A stretch of 64,000 nt of DNA from Streptomyces sp. NBC_00820 (GCF_036347055.1 NZ_CP108882.1:3422501-3486500), one strand, 5' to 3'. Positions 28,362 through 37,697 are shown, numbered from the stretch's first letter. Program-made: numbers and translations. Notes: generated by a model from the sequence alone, not told the origin.

Positions 28362-29564
28362 GTGACCGACACAGGCGGCCGCAGACCCCTCGGCCCCGGT
28401 CTCGGGTCCTCCGCGACCGGGGACGGCCTGGCGCGCCGGCACCGGCGGCGGTGGGCCGAGCGGGCCGCGCTCGGGCTGGCCCTGCTGATCGTGGCGGGCG
28501 CCGGCAGCGGCTGGGCCGTGTACGCCAAGCTCAGCGGCAACATCACCCCCGACGAGGCGGCCGCCCGGGAACTCGCCCGTTACGAGCGGGAGCGGCCCAC
28601 CGCGCTGGTGCGGGACGCGCAGAACATCCTGCTGATCGGCTCCGACACCCGGGCCGGGAGCGGCAACTCGCAGTACGGGCGGGACCTCGGCAGCGAGCGG
28701 TCCGACACGACGATCCTGCTGCACCTGGCGGCCGACCGGCGCAGCGCCACCGCCGTCTCGCTGCCCCGGGACCTGATGGTGGACATACCCGGCTGCCTGC
28801 GGGCGGACGGCGGCCGCAGCGTGCCGGTCTTCGCGATGTTCAACCAGGCCTTCCAGGTCGGCGGCTCGGCGTGCACGATCCGGACCGTCGAGAAGCTGAC
28901 GGGCGTCCGGGTCGACCACCACGTGGTGATCGACTTCAGTGGGTTCAAGGACATGGTGGACGCCGTCGACGGGGTGCAGGTGTGTCTGAAGGAGCCCATA
29001 GACGACGAGGCCGCCAGGCTGAAGCTGTCCGCGGGCCGGGTGACGCTCGACGGGGAGCAGGCGCTGGGGTACGTGCGGGCACGCAAGTCGCTCGGAAACG
29101 GCAGCGACACCGAGCGGATGGAGCGGCAGCAGCGCTTTCTCGGCGCGCTGGTCGACAAGATGCAGAGCAACGACGTCCTGCTGAATCCGGCGAAGCTGTA
29201 TCCGGTGCTGGACGCGGCGACCTCGTCGCTCACCACGGACCCGGAGCTGGCCAGTCTGCGCGGCTTGTACCAGTTGGTCCGGGGGCTGCGCGACATCCCC
29301 ACCGAACATGTGCAGTTCCTGACAGTGCCGAGGGAGTCGTACGTCTACAACGCCAATCGCGACCAGCTCGTGGAGCCGGAGGCGGCGAAGCTGTTCGCCC
29401 TGCTGCGGGCGGATCGGCCGGTGGCGGTGGCGAAGGATGTCCCTGATGTTCCGGATGCACCGACGGGGAACGCCTCGACAGCCCCGCCGGGGACCCCGGA
29501 GAACGGCGCCTCCCCCGGGCCGACGTTCGAGGGGAACACCGCCGCCGAGCGCACGTGCGAGTGA
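28362..29564 (+). CDS. LCP (LytR-CpsA-Psr) family glycopolymer transferase 1
   Basis: 400 residues from GTG 28362 with GAGGGGGG eight bases upstream. Cytoplasmic tail, one membrane helix (about 34-55), then an extracellular LCP domain: NILLIGSDTRAG, DTTILLHLAADRRSATAVSLPRDL (pyrophosphate-binding Asp and Arg), VDHHVVIDFSGFKDMVDAVDGV, and GEQALGYVRARKSL. LCP enzymes transfer undecaprenyl-linked polymers such as teichoic acids onto peptidoglycan. No LytR_C domain follows; the C-terminal tail is Pro/Thr/Ala-rich. First of five LCP genes in 14 kb. Confidence 0.93.
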   Translation: MTDTGGRRPLGPGLGSSATGDGLARRHRRRWAERAALGLALLIVAGAGSGWAVYAKLSGNITPDEAAARELARYERERPTALVRDAQNILLIGSDTRAGSGNSQYGRDLGSERSDTTILLHLAADRRSATAVSLPRDLMVDIPGCLRADGGRSVPVFAMFNQAFQVGGSACTIRTVEKLTGVRVDHHVVIDFSGFKDMVDAVDGVQVCLKEPIDDEAARLKLSAGRVTLDGEQALGYVRARKSLGNGSDTERMERQQRFLGALVDKMQSNDVLLNPAKLYPVLDAATSSLTTDPELASLRGLYQLVRGLRDIPTEHVQFLTVPRESYVYNANRDQLVEPEAAKLFALLRADRPVAVAKDVPDVPDAPTGNASTAPPGTPENGASPGPTFEGNTAAERTCE

Positions 29565-29795
29565 CGGGCACACCAGCTCGGCGAACTCGCGTCCAGAAGT
29601 ATGAGAGGGATTGCCCGGTTGCGGGCAGGTGGAATTCGTCACGAGCGTCACTCCGCGCTGAACTGGACGGATAGTGTGAGCGACCCGGTGCACCCGGCCG
29701 CGAGGTCCGTCCTTGCGTCGTGCACCGTTTCAGCGAGACCCGAGCGCCTTGAGGGGGAAGGCGCCGCGTGGCCCCGACGGAGGATTCGGACAACC

Positions 29796-31634
29796 GTGGA
29801 CGCGCAAAGCCGTGGGCGGGCGGACAACATCGACCCCGCCGACCAGTGGGTGATCAATCCGAACACCGGTGAATACGAACTGCGACTGGGCAGTTCCGCA
29901 CCGCAGTCTTCGGTACCCGGCCCCCGCAGACCCGATCGTGGCGGCGGGACCGCACCGCGCGGCCGTGGTGACGCGTCACCCGCGCGGGACGCACATGAGC
30001 CGCACGACGTTCGCGATGCGCACGACGTCCGCGATGCGCACGGCGTTCGCGGGTCGCGTGAGACGCGGCAGAACCGCGACGCCGGGTCGCCCGCGCCGCG
30101 CCGCCGTCGCGGTGGTGGCGGTGGCGGCGGCGAGCCCGAGCAGTCGCAGGGGCCCCAGGGGCGACGCGGCCGCCGGCCGGCGAAGAAGAAGTCGGGCGCC
30201 AAGAAGGCGCTGGCGTGGACCGCCGGAGGCACGGCCTTCGTGCTGGTCGCCGGCGGCACGGCCGGCTACCTCTACCTCAGGCACCTCGAGGGCAACGTCA
30301 CCACGACGGACATCGGCAGCGCGGGCAAGAACGGCTTCAGCAAGGCCGAGGCCTTCAACATCCTGATCATCGGCACCGACAAGCGCACCGGCAAGGGCAA
30401 CGAGGGGTACGGCGACCCGAACAGCATCGGTCACGCCGACACCAACATCCTGCTGCACGTCTCCAAGGACCGGACGAACGCGACCGCGCTGAGCATTCCG
30501 CGCGACCTGATCGTGAACGTGCCGGACTGCCCGACGAGGCAGGAGGACGGCAGCGAGAAGGTGATCCCCGCCTCCGACAACGTCCGCTTCAACATCAGCC
30601 TCGGCCAGCTGGGGCGCGATCCGGGCTGCACCATGCGGACGGTCGACGAACTCACCGGAGCCTCGGTCGACCACTTCATGATGGTGGACTTCAACGCGGT
30701 GAAGACGCTGACGACGGCGGTCGACGGCGTCGACGTGTGCCTCAAGCACGCCGTGAACGACGAGGACTCGCACCTGAACCTGCCCGCGGGCCCGTCCAAG
30801 GTCCAGGGCGAACAGGCGCTGGCGTTCGTCCGCACCCGGCACAGCTGGGGCAACGAGGGCGACCTTGACCGCATCAAGGTGCAGCAGCAGTTCATGGCCT
30901 CGCTGATGCGCAAGATGTCCTCGGGCGACACCCTCACCAGCCCGACCAAGCTGGTCAAACTGGCGGAGGCGGCCACCAAGGCGCTGACCGTCGACAAGGG
31001 CATCGGCTCCGTGAACACGCTCAAGGACGTCGCGCTGGAGCTGAAGAAGGTGCCGCCGAAGAACATCTCCTTCGTGACGGTTCCCGTGCTCGACAACCCG
31101 GCCGACGGCATCCACCACAAGACCGTGATCGTCAATCCGAACGCCGCCCCGGACGTCTTCGACGCCATCAAGAACGACGTCTCCTTCACCGAGGTGAAGG
31201 AGAAGGAGAAGGCGGTCAAGGACGCCCAGGCCGCCCGGCTCAAGGGCAGCAGGTCCGCGGCCTCCGACGTACGGGTGCGGATCTTCAACGGCGGCGCCGT
31301 GGGTGGCAGCGCACAGGACACCCTGCAGTGGCTGCAGAACGAGAAGGGCGTGCTCAAGTCGGAGAACGCGGGCAACGCGCCGGCGGAACTGGCCAAGACC
31401 ACGCTGGAGTTCGCACCCGACCAGGCGCCCCAGGCGCGGGAGCTGGCCGCTCTCATGGGCCTTCCCGGATCCGCGCTCAAGGCGGGCGAGAGCGTGACCA
31501 ACTCCCAGGGGCTGCCCGCGATGACGCTGACCCTGGGCAAGGACTTCAAGGGCGCGGGAGCCTCCTTCTCCGGCCCGAAGAAGCCGCCGTCGGTCGACAA
31601 GTCCACGGCGGACAAGGTCCAGTGCGCCAGCTGA
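29796..31634 (+). CDS. LCP family glycopolymer transferase 2 with LytR_C domain
   Basis: 612 residues from GTG 29796 (DAQSRGRADNIDPADQWV), GGAGG twelve bases upstream; the open frame upstream is not needed. Order: conserved N-terminal tag ending NPNTGEYELRLG, basic Gly/Arg linker, membrane helix (near WTAGGTAFVLVAGGTAGYLY), LCP domain (NILIIGTDKRTGKG, NATALSIPRDLIVNVPDC, GEQALAFVRTRHSWG), then LytR_C (DVRVRIFNGGAVGGSAQDTL) and the end VQCAS. It shares tag, anchor and tail with the LCP-less paralogue at 39638-40597. Confidence 0.93.
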   Translation: MDAQSRGRADNIDPADQWVINPNTGEYELRLGSSAPQSSVPGPRRPDRGGGTAPRGRGDASPARDAHEPHDVRDAHDVRDAHGVRGSRETRQNRDAGSPAPRRRRGGGGGGGEPEQSQGPQGRRGRRPAKKKSGAKKALAWTAGGTAFVLVAGGTAGYLYLRHLEGNVTTTDIGSAGKNGFSKAEAFNILIIGTDKRTGKGNEGYGDPNSIGHADTNILLHVSKDRTNATALSIPRDLIVNVPDCPTRQEDGSEKVIPASDNVRFNISLGQLGRDPGCTMRTVDELTGASVDHFMMVDFNAVKTLTTAVDGVDVCLKHAVNDEDSHLNLPAGPSKVQGEQALAFVRTRHSWGNEGDLDRIKVQQQFMASLMRKMSSGDTLTSPTKLVKLAEAATKALTVDKGIGSVNTLKDVALELKKVPPKNISFVTVPVLDNPADGIHHKTVIVNPNAAPDVFDAIKNDVSFTEVKEKEKAVKDAQAARLKGSRSAASDVRVRIFNGGAVGGSAQDTLQWLQNEKGVLKSENAGNAPAELAKTTLEFAPDQAPQARELAALMGLPGSALKAGESVTNSQGLPAMTLTLGKDFKGAGASFSGPKKPPSVDKSTADKVQCAS

Positions 31635-32136
31635 GCGGTACCCGCCGCGCCGTGCTCAAGATCACGCCCCCGCCCCGTTGCGCAAGGCGTCGGGATGGAG
31701 GCAAGTTAGTTGATTGTTCGTCAACTCATTGAAGAAACAGGGCAGATACGACAAGAAGGCACACGTTGGACGCCCCGTTCGCGACGGCCGCCTCAGCGGT
31801 CGCGCTCTTCACAGGGAGCCTGAACACGAACACCGCGGGCTCCGCCGGCCCGCGGCGGCACCCGCCCCCGGCAGCCGGTTCGGCAGCCACGGCGGACCGA
31901 ACCACACCGGCGGTGGCACGGACTCCCACCTGAGCGCGTGCCAGAACATCCGTTGCGGCCAAGCCTGTTACCCGTCGCCGAGTTCGCCTCACAGGAGACT
32001 CTTACTCGCCGACTGGATAATGACTCGCACGACATCCGGGGTCGTGCGAGCCGACGGCCGGACAAACGCTCCACGCCCGGATGTATCACAGAAGACAAGG
32101 TGCAGTGCGTTCCCTCGGTAACCCAATGGGTCTGTC
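31635..32136. other. 502-bp intergenic region with hairpins
   Basis: Between LCP genes 2 and 3. It contains an AT-richer segment with inverted repeat AGTTGA/TCAACT (31708-31713/31721-31726) and a 10-bp perfect stem CTCGCACGAC/GTCGTGCGAG (32024-32033/32041-32050), about 85 bases before the LCP3 ATG. A TTG-initiated frame from about 31765 reads a short Ala-rich hydrophobic peptide but lacks support. Probably the LCP3 promoter and a structured leader. Confidence 0.45.
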
Positions 32137-33846
32137 ATGCGTCTGACTGAACGCGGGACGGACCCGTTGCACGCTGCACAGGGTGGGGAGGGCAGGGAGT
32201 TGGCGCAGAGCGAGCTGCGAGGCAAGGCTCCTTCGGGCGAGGAAACGGTGCCGCGCAGGCGGCGCGCCTCGCACACGGCGGAGAAATCCGGACGCCACGG
32301 CGTCGGCGGGGGTCGCCGCAGAGGCGCCGCCAAGGCCGAGCGGCGGCAACGCAAACGGCGCATGCTGCGCTGGTCCGCGACGGTGCTCGGAGTGGTGATA
32401 CTCGGCACGGCCGGCGCCGGATACCTGTACATCCAGCATCTCAACGGCAACATCCGCAAGGGTCAGCTCGTCAGCGGCGACAGCGGGGTGGAGAAGCCCA
32501 AGCCGAACGCGGACGGCCAGACGCCGATCAACATCCTGCTGCTCGGCTCCGACAGCCGTAACTCCGACGAGGACATCAAGCTCGGCGGCGCCAGGCAGAA
32601 CAAGGGCGACCCGCCGCGTGCCGACGTGCAGATGCTCATCCACGTCGCCGCGGACCGCAAGAGCGCCGCGTTCGTCAGCGTTCCGCGTGACACCCGCGTC
32701 GACATACCCCAGTGCACGGATCCCAAGACCGGGCAGGTGTACCCGGCGACCAACGCCCTCATCAACTCGTCGCTCGCCCGTGGCGGCCCCGGCTGCACGG
32801 TGGCCACCTGGCGGAACCTCACCAAGGTCTACATCGACCACTGGATGATGATCGACTTCTCCGGTGTGGTGAACATGGCGGACGCCATCGGCGGCGTCGA
32901 CGTCTGCGTGCAGGACAACGTCTGGGACCACCGGCTGCCGGGCGGCATCCCCGGCGGATCCGGCCTGAAGCTGAAGGCCGGCAAGAACAACCTCCAGCAC
33001 CAGCAGGCTCTCCAGTGGCTGCGCACCCGGGATGCCTGGGGCAGTGACCCGATGCGGGCCAAGGCTCAGCACATGTACCTGAACTCGATGATCCGCACGT
33101 TGAAGAAGCAGAACGTCTTCACCGACAGCGGCCGGTTCATGGACCTGGCCGAGGCGGCCACCAAGTCGCTCCAGGTCTCCGAGGAGCTCGGTTCGGTCAA
33201 GAAGCTGTACGACCTGGGCATGCAGCTCAAGGCGGTTCCGCCGAACCGCATCACCTCGATGACGATGCCCCGCATCGCGGACCCGCAGGCCCCGAACTCG
33301 CACCTCCTGCCGGACCCCGTCAACGCCGAGAAGGTCTGGGAGATGCTCCGCGACGACGTGCCGTTCGACAAGAACGGCAAGCCGGAGAAGGAGAAGAAGG
33401 CACCGGCGGCCAAGACCCCCTCGCAGCCGGCCGGGCAGCTGGGCGTGCTCGTGCAGAACGCCACCGGCGACTCCACGAACGCCCCGGTGCCCCTGCGGGC
33501 GAAGGCGGTCGCCGACGTGCTCGCGCAGCAGGGCTACAGCAGGGCGGAGCCCGACACCTCTTCCACGGGACTGTCCGAGGACCAGACCGTGGTGCGGTAC
33601 CCCAGTGCCGACCTCCAGGGTGACGCGCAGGCCGTCGCCAAGGCGCTCGGAATTCCGGCGAGTTCGGTGAAGAAGTCCACCGGCGTGTCCGGTGTCACCG
33701 TCACCGTGGGCTCCGACTGGCGCACGGGCTCGAGCTACCCGAAGCAGACCAAGCCGAAGGCCGGCGACGTGCCCAGCAACTCCGACGCCATCAACGGCGC
33801 GGACGAGAGCCAGTGCATGCCCGTGTACAAGCCCTACCGGTGGTAG
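32137..33846 (+). CDS. LCP family glycopolymer transferase 3 with LytR_C domain
   Basis: 569 residues from ATG 32137. No clear ribosome site precedes this ATG; GTG 32248 with GAGGAAACG upstream is a serious alternative start. Highly basic cytoplasmic region, membrane helix (WSATVLGVVILGTAGAGYLY), LCP domain (NILLLGSDSRNSDEDIKLGG, KSAAFVSVPRDTRVDIPQC, YIDHWMMIDFSGVVNMADAIGG, LQWLRTRDAWG) and a C-terminal LytR_C domain (GQLGVLVQNATGDSTNAPVP to VTVTVGSDWRTG). Followed by a strong terminator. Confidence 0.92.
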   Translation: MRLTERGTDPLHAAQGGEGRELAQSELRGKAPSGEETVPRRRRASHTAEKSGRHGVGGGRRRGAAKAERRQRKRRMLRWSATVLGVVILGTAGAGYLYIQHLNGNIRKGQLVSGDSGVEKPKPNADGQTPINILLLGSDSRNSDEDIKLGGARQNKGDPPRADVQMLIHVAADRKSAAFVSVPRDTRVDIPQCTDPKTGQVYPATNALINSSLARGGPGCTVATWRNLTKVYIDHWMMIDFSGVVNMADAIGGVDVCVQDNVWDHRLPGGIPGGSGLKLKAGKNNLQHQQALQWLRTRDAWGSDPMRAKAQHMYLNSMIRTLKKQNVFTDSGRFMDLAEAATKSLQVSEELGSVKKLYDLGMQLKAVPPNRITSMTMPRIADPQAPNSHLLPDPVNAEKVWEMLRDDVPFDKNGKPEKEKKAPAAKTPSQPAGQLGVLVQNATGDSTNAPVPLRAKAVADVLAQQGYSRAEPDTSSTGLSEDQTVVRYPSADLQGDAQAVAKALGIPASSVKKSTGVSGVTVTVGSDWRTGSSYPKQTKPKAGDVPSNSDAINGADESQCMPVYKPYRW

Positions 33847-33875
33847 TCGGCTGACGACCCCGGGGACGTAACGGA

Positions 33876-33913
33876 CCGAGGGGCCCCACCGCTGCGGCGG
33901 TGGGGCCCCTCGG
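33876..33913. terminator. terminator downstream of LCP3
   Basis: Perfect 17-bp stem (33876-33892 with 33897-33913, loop TGCG), 30 bp past the LCP3 stop and 45 bp before the stop of the convergent lipoprotein gene; can serve both strands. Confidence 0.8.
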
Positions 33914-33957
33914 CCGTGTCGGCGGCCCCGTCGGCCCCACGGGGCCCGTCGCCTACG

Positions 33958-34893
33958 TCACTTGTCGGCCCGCTCCTCGATGACGGCCTTCGCCTCGGCC
34001 ACCTCGGCACCGTGGATGCGCTTCAGTTCCGCCAGCGCTCCGGCCTGCTTGCTGATCGCCGCCGCCTGGATACGCGATTCGACGCCGAACCAGACGGGCA
34101 GAAGCCTAGTCCTCCGCTTGCACGCCACGTCCGCCACAGCGGTGGGGATCTCCCATGCCGCCGGGTGACGCTCGGCGAACGCCGGCACGTTCAGGGGGTC
34201 CATGGGACCGGAGTAGTGATAGTCGCCGCTCGCCGCCATGCACCGGGACCAGCTGCGGAAGGCGGCCACGACGTCGGGGTGACGCATCGACTGCGCGTAA
34301 CTGCCGTCGGCGATCGCGGCGGCCGCGGCCGAGATCCTCGGCTGGGCGTACTTTCCTTCGACGCGCTCGACCGCCCCGGCCCGGCATCCGCCCTTCGGGA
34401 CGGTCTTGCCGTGATAGGTGACCCGCCCGTCGGTGCCGCGCCCCCTGGTCTCCCCCCGGAGAACCGTCTGCAGTCCCGGCGGGACCGGCGGCGCCGAGAC
34501 TTCCGGGCTCGGCGGGAGGTGGTACCCGTACGCCTTCGCCTCCTCGGGGCTCGACAGGCCGTAGCGCCGGTCCGCGTTGCGCGTCACGGGCTGCCGGGCG
34601 AAGGAGTAGGAGATCCCGTAGTGCTTCAGGCACTCCTGCTCGAGCTTGGCCTCCGCCGACTGGATGAGGTCGCCCTGGGCGGCCGTCAGGCTGTAGACGG
34701 CGATCGGCAGTTTCCCGCTGTAGTCGCCGGACAGCACGGGCACGTCATGAGCCGCCGGCGCCGACGAGACGAGGGGCGCGGCGGTGTCGTGCCCGGCGGG
34801 CGGGGAGGACGGACCACCGCAGGCCGTCAGCGCCGCTCCGGCGAGGGCCGCGACGGCAGCGCCGCGCAACGGCGCGGGAAGAGAGTTGAGCAC
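33958..34893 (-). CDS. four-cysteine lipoprotein, module copy A
   Basis: 311 residues from GTG 34893, GGAGG seven bases upstream. Lipobox ALTAC with lipidated C25. The exported part shows LEQECLKHYG, RRYGLSSPEEA, YHGKTVPKGGC, FRSWSRCMAASG and VADVACKRRTRLLPVWFGVES. The same cysteines and framework recur in the lipoprotein at 43699-44658, so the two are paralogues. No known domain recognised. It follows the I36-like gene by 62 bp, with a hairpin in the gap. The arrangement suggests a partner or immunity/receptor role for the secreted protein, which is inference only. Confidence 0.85.
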   Translation of the reverse strand: MLNSLPAPLRGAAVAALAGAALTACGGPSSPPAGHDTAAPLVSSAPAAHDVPVLSGDYSGKLPIAVYSLTAAQGDLIQSAEAKLEQECLKHYGISYSFARQPVTRNADRRYGLSSPEEAKAYGYHLPPSPEVSAPPVPPGLQTVLRGETRGRGTDGRVTYHGKTVPKGGCRAGAVERVEGKYAQPRISAAAAAIADGSYAQSMRHPDVVAAFRSWSRCMAASGDYHYSGPMDPLNVPAFAERHPAAWEIPTAVADVACKRRTRLLPVWFGVESRIQAAAISKQAGALAELKRIHGAEVAEAKAVIEERADK

Positions 34894-34911
34894 CGGGGAG
34901 CCTCCACGGTG

Positions 34912-34946
34912 ACGTGCGGTCCGGCAGGGGTCGCCGGACCGCACGT
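34912..34946 (-). terminator. intergenic hairpin between I36-like A and lipoprotein A genes
   Basis: Perfect 14-bp stem (34912-34925 with 34933-34946, 7-nt loop), ending six bases before the lipoprotein ribosome site. No T tract, so it may be a partial terminator, an mRNA-stability element or a translation control. A hairpin occupies the same place in module B. Confidence 0.65.
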
Positions 34947-34955
34947 CCGGTGTTG

Positions 34956-35393
34956 TCAGAACTGGTAGCAGCTGGTGTCGTGCGCGAACTTGAAGGAGGC
35001 GTTCTCGTTGTACGTGTTGTGCAGGCGGAAGACGAGCGCGCTCGGAGGGGCCGAGTCGCAGGAACCGCCGTAGCCGCTGTTGAAGTAGATGCTGACGTAC
35101 GAGTTGGGCGACACGTTGTCGAGCGACGCCGCGTTGTTCTTCACGGGCTGGCCGTAACCGGCGTCCCCGGAGTACTCGTCGAAGGTGTAGCCGGCCAGGT
35201 TGGACACGTTGTCACGCTCGAAGTGGGCCGACGCCCCCTCCAGGTCGCTGTTGTAGTCGAAGACCACGCACAGCGAGCTGTCCAGGCAGTTGTCGGAGGC
35301 GTACGCCGAGGCCGGCGCGGTCGCGGCGAGGAGGGAACCCAGCGCGACGGGGAGGGTCACAGCGGCGGCGGCGATCTTTCTGCGGAAGTCCAT
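34956..35393 (-). CDS. secreted I36/crystallin-like small protein, module copy A
   Basis: 145 residues from ATG 35393. Signal peptide cut near ASA (about residue 30) leaves a ~115-residue protein. It resembles peptidase-inhibitor family I36 / beta-gamma crystallin-like secreted proteins of streptomycetes (SSLCVVFDYN, VSNLAGYTF, GQPVKNNAASL, YVSIYFNSGYGG). Four cysteines in the mature part could form two disulfides. Paralogue at 43164-43610 shares VSNLxGYTF, GQxVKNNA and FNSGYxG. The target is unknown: a protease inhibitor, wall-binding protein or bacteriocin-like factor are all possible. Confidence 0.82.
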   Translation of the reverse strand: MDFRRKIAAAAVTLPVALGSLLAATAPASAYASDNCLDSSLCVVFDYNSDLEGASAHFERDNVSNLAGYTFDEYSGDAGYGQPVKNNAASLDNVSPNSYVSIYFNSGYGGSCDSAPPSALVFRLHNTYNENASFKFAHDTSCYQF

Positions 35394-35480
35394 GGCGTCG
35401 TCCTTGTTCAGAAGTGAGGTATACGGAGGGGAAGTTCGGAAGCAGCGCGAAAGCCGGACGGTTAAATCCGGAGCGAGCGC

Positions 35481-35509
35481 ATCCGATCATGCGCGTGACC
35501 TACCGTCAA
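35481..35509 (-). promoter_or_regulatory. promoter-like motif of I36-like gene A
   Basis: On the minus strand TTGACG (35509-35504), 17-bp spacer containing GCGCATGA, then TCGGAT (35486-35481). Nearly the same motif precedes the DUF2690 gene and I36-like gene B. Expected start is about 80 nt before the ATG. Confidence 0.6.
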
Positions 35510-35606
35510 CCACCTTTTGACCAGGTGTGGTTGTCACGTCCGTTCCCGAATCGCGACGCCAATTCCCCTATCGGAGAGAGCCCTTTGGGGACGCCGACGC
35601 GCGACG

Positions 35607-35647
35607 CCGCCCGGCCCCCCACCGGTGTCGCGGTGGGGGCCGGGCGG
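35607..35647 (-). terminator. terminator downstream of DUF2690 gene
   Basis: A 17-bp stem with one bulged C (35607-35624 with 35631-35647), 42 bases past the DUF2690 stop codon. Confidence 0.7.
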
Positions 35648-35688
35648 TGTTGATCAGTCAGTTACCCGGCCTGCCGGGCCTGCCGGGA

Positions 35689-36159
35689 TCAGTAGGCCGC
35701 GGTCCGGGTGTCGGCCGAACCGGCCGCCGAGTCGATCTGCGCCTGGGCGAACGAGGTCATGCCCTTGTCGTAGACCATCGGGGTGTAGCACTGCGTCTGC
35801 CCCTGGAAGATCGTGCAGCCGTAGGAGCGGCCGTCGTTGTTGCGCACGACGTAGGCGTGCTGGCAGTCGTAGCCCGCGGCCGCGTTGCCGCACGCGCCCT
35901 GGGTGTAGTTGAGGGTCAGCCTGGCCCACGCGGTGTGACACGCGAGGCTGTAGCGCAGCTCGATGGTGCCGAAGGTGACGTTGGAGTTCTTGACGGTCGC
36001 CGACTCCACCGTGCTGGCGCCGCTCGCGCAGCCGCTGGCCGACGGGTCGCTGCCGTCGTAGGTGTAGGCGCTGGAGACACCCGTGGCCGCGACCATCGCG
36101 AGGCCGAGGCCGCCGGCCACAACACCGGCACGAGCGAAGTTACGCATCTTGGAACGCAT
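35689..36159 (-). CDS. secreted DUF2690 family protein
   Basis: 156 residues from ATG 36159, AAGGGGGA upstream. Signal peptide (ARAGVVAGGLGLAMVAATGVSSA, cut near residue 30), then a DUF2690 domain: YDGSDPSASGCASGASTVES, GTIELRYSLACHTAWARL. Six or so cysteines suggest disulfides. DUF2690 proteins are abundant in streptomycete secretomes without known function. It lies beside module A on the same strand and shares its promoter-like motif. Confidence 0.85.
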   Translation of the reverse strand: MRSKMRNFARAGVVAGGLGLAMVAATGVSSAYTYDGSDPSASGCASGASTVESATVKNSNVTFGTIELRYSLACHTAWARLTLNYTQGACGNAAAGYDCQHAYVVRNNDGRSYGCTIFQGQTQCYTPMVYDKGMTSFAQAQIDSAAGSADTRTAAY

Positions 36160-36243
36160 GCAGTCCCCCTTGTGGACACGCGAAACGACGCCTTCGGCGA
36201 AGGTCCGCCGCAGGCGTCCGTGAAGAAACGATGAGAGCGCCAC

Positions 36244-36272
36244 ATCTGATCATGGGCACACCACTCGGTCAA
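36244..36272 (-). promoter_or_regulatory. promoter-like motif of DUF2690 gene
   Basis: On the minus strand TTGACC (36272-36267), 17-bp spacer ending CCCATGA, then TCAGAT (36249-36244); matches the motif of I36-like gene A at 22 of 29 positions by my count (GCxCATGATCxGATG in common). Confidence 0.6.
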
Positions 36273-36535
36273 CCGCTTTGAGGCAAGCGGGTGTTGAGGG
36301 GGAATTGCGCAACGCCAGAACAAGCCATTCATGGCTCGTTGGCCGCCGGCCACATATGCCGGCCGTGAACCGCGGGTGCGGCAGGAAGGCCGCAGCGCTC
36401 AGGGAGACGGGTCGCGGAGGTCAGCTGGACGGACCCCCGGCGGTCAGCGAGACGGACCCCGGCGGCAAGGGAGACGGCGCACGACGACCGCCGTTGAGGT
36501 GCGGCCCGCCGCAGTGGGCCGCCACCGGTCCGGTG
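36273..36535. other. intergenic, short diverged repeats
   Basis: Between the DUF2690 promoter and the GT2 stop codon. Holds three diverged copies of CGGCGGTCAGCGAGACGGACC-like sequence around 36420-36480. No ORF supported. Confidence 0.4.
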
Positions 36536-37570
36536 TCACACGGTGTGGTCGGCCCGCACGGCCGGACGCCGTGACGCGATGACCTTCCTCGCCAGTGCCT
36601 TCGGGCTGGTCAGGAAGCCCCAGCCCCACGACATGTGCATGGTGGCGAGGGCGACGGGGATCTGGAGCCGGGCCTTCAGCGGCAGACCCTTGCCCGCGGG
36701 GACGGAGCCGAGGGCGATCGCCGCAAGATAACCGCCGGGGATCACGAAGCCCACCGGGGTCACCAGCGCGCCCACGACCACACCCGCCGCGATCGCGCAC
36801 ACCGCCGTCGGCGGGGCGAGATAGCGCAGGTTGATGGAGCCCTCGTGGTAGCGGGCGACGACGTGCCGCCAGCGGCCGTAGTCCTTGTACTGCTTGGCGA
36901 GCGCCTTCACGCTCGGGCGCGGCCGGTACGACACCTTCAGCTCCGGCGAGAACCAGATCAGGCCGCCCGCCTCGCGGATGCGGAAGTTCAGCTCCCAGTC
37001 CTGGGCGCGGATGAACTCCTCGTTGTAACCGCCCTGCTGCTCCAGCGCCTCGCGGCGGAAGACGCCGAGGTAGACCGTCTCGGCGGGGGCCGCCTGGCCG
37101 CCGGTGTGGAAGGCCGCGTTGCCGACACCGATCTTGGAGGTCATCGCGGCGGCGACCGCGTGCTCCCAGTCGTTCTCGCCCTCGGCGTGCATGATGCCGC
37201 CGACGTTCTGCGCGCCGGTCTCCTCCAGGAGGCGCACGGCCGTCGCGATGTAGTTCGGCGACAGCATGCCGTGACCGTCGACGCGGACCACGACCGGGTG
37301 CCGGGACGCCTTGATCGCCGCGTTCAGCGCGGCGGGGGTGCGGCCGGTCGGGTTCGGGACGGTGTGCACGCGCGGGTCGTCGGCGACCAGCTCGGCGGCG
37401 ATCTCGTCCGTACGGTCCGTGGAAGGACCGAGGGCGATCACGACCTCCATCTCGCCGGCGTACTCCTGCGCGAGGATCGCCTGGACGGCCCCGCGCAGAT
37501 GCCGCTCCTCGTTGAGGACGGGCATGATCACAGAAACGGCGGGGAGCCGCACGTCGGACTTGGCGTTCAT
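36536..37570 (-). CDS. family 2 glycosyltransferase
   Basis: 344 residues from ATG 37570 with GAGG upstream. N-terminal GT2 domain (VSVIMPVLNEERHLRGAVQA, IALGPSTDRTDEIA, VVRVDGHGMLSPNYI with a D-x-H-type metal motif, FIRAQDWELNFRIREAGG) and two to three C-terminal membrane helices (AVCAIAAGVVVGALVTPVGF). Probably adds sugars to a lipid-linked polymer at the inner face of the membrane. Its place among LCP genes suggests it builds a polymer that the LCP proteins attach. Divergent from LCP4. Confidence 0.9.
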   Translation of the reverse strand: MNAKSDVRLPAVSVIMPVLNEERHLRGAVQAILAQEYAGEMEVVIALGPSTDRTDEIAAELVADDPRVHTVPNPTGRTPAALNAAIKASRHPVVVRVDGHGMLSPNYIATAVRLLEETGAQNVGGIMHAEGENDWEHAVAAAMTSKIGVGNAAFHTGGQAAPAETVYLGVFRREALEQQGGYNEEFIRAQDWELNFRIREAGGLIWFSPELKVSYRPRPSVKALAKQYKDYGRWRHVVARYHEGSINLRYLAPPTAVCAIAAGVVVGALVTPVGFVIPGGYLAAIALGSVPAGKGLPLKARLQIPVALATMHMSWGWGFLTSPKALARKVIASRRPAVRADHTV

Positions 37571-37697
37571 AGGAGCCTCACGTTACCGCGAACGGGGGAC
37601 ACGGGTGCGCGCCGCGGGGGCTGCGACGCGGGCTGGAGATCCTATCGGCCTACGGTTCTCACAAATCCCACATACGGCCGCAGCCCGGAGGTGTCCC

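Noticed and set aside
31765..31935. Short secreted peptide starting at a TTG in the LCP2-LCP3 spacer
   Set aside because: Ala-rich hydrophobic start but poor ribosome site, no recognised family and a drifting low-complexity tail; not enough support.
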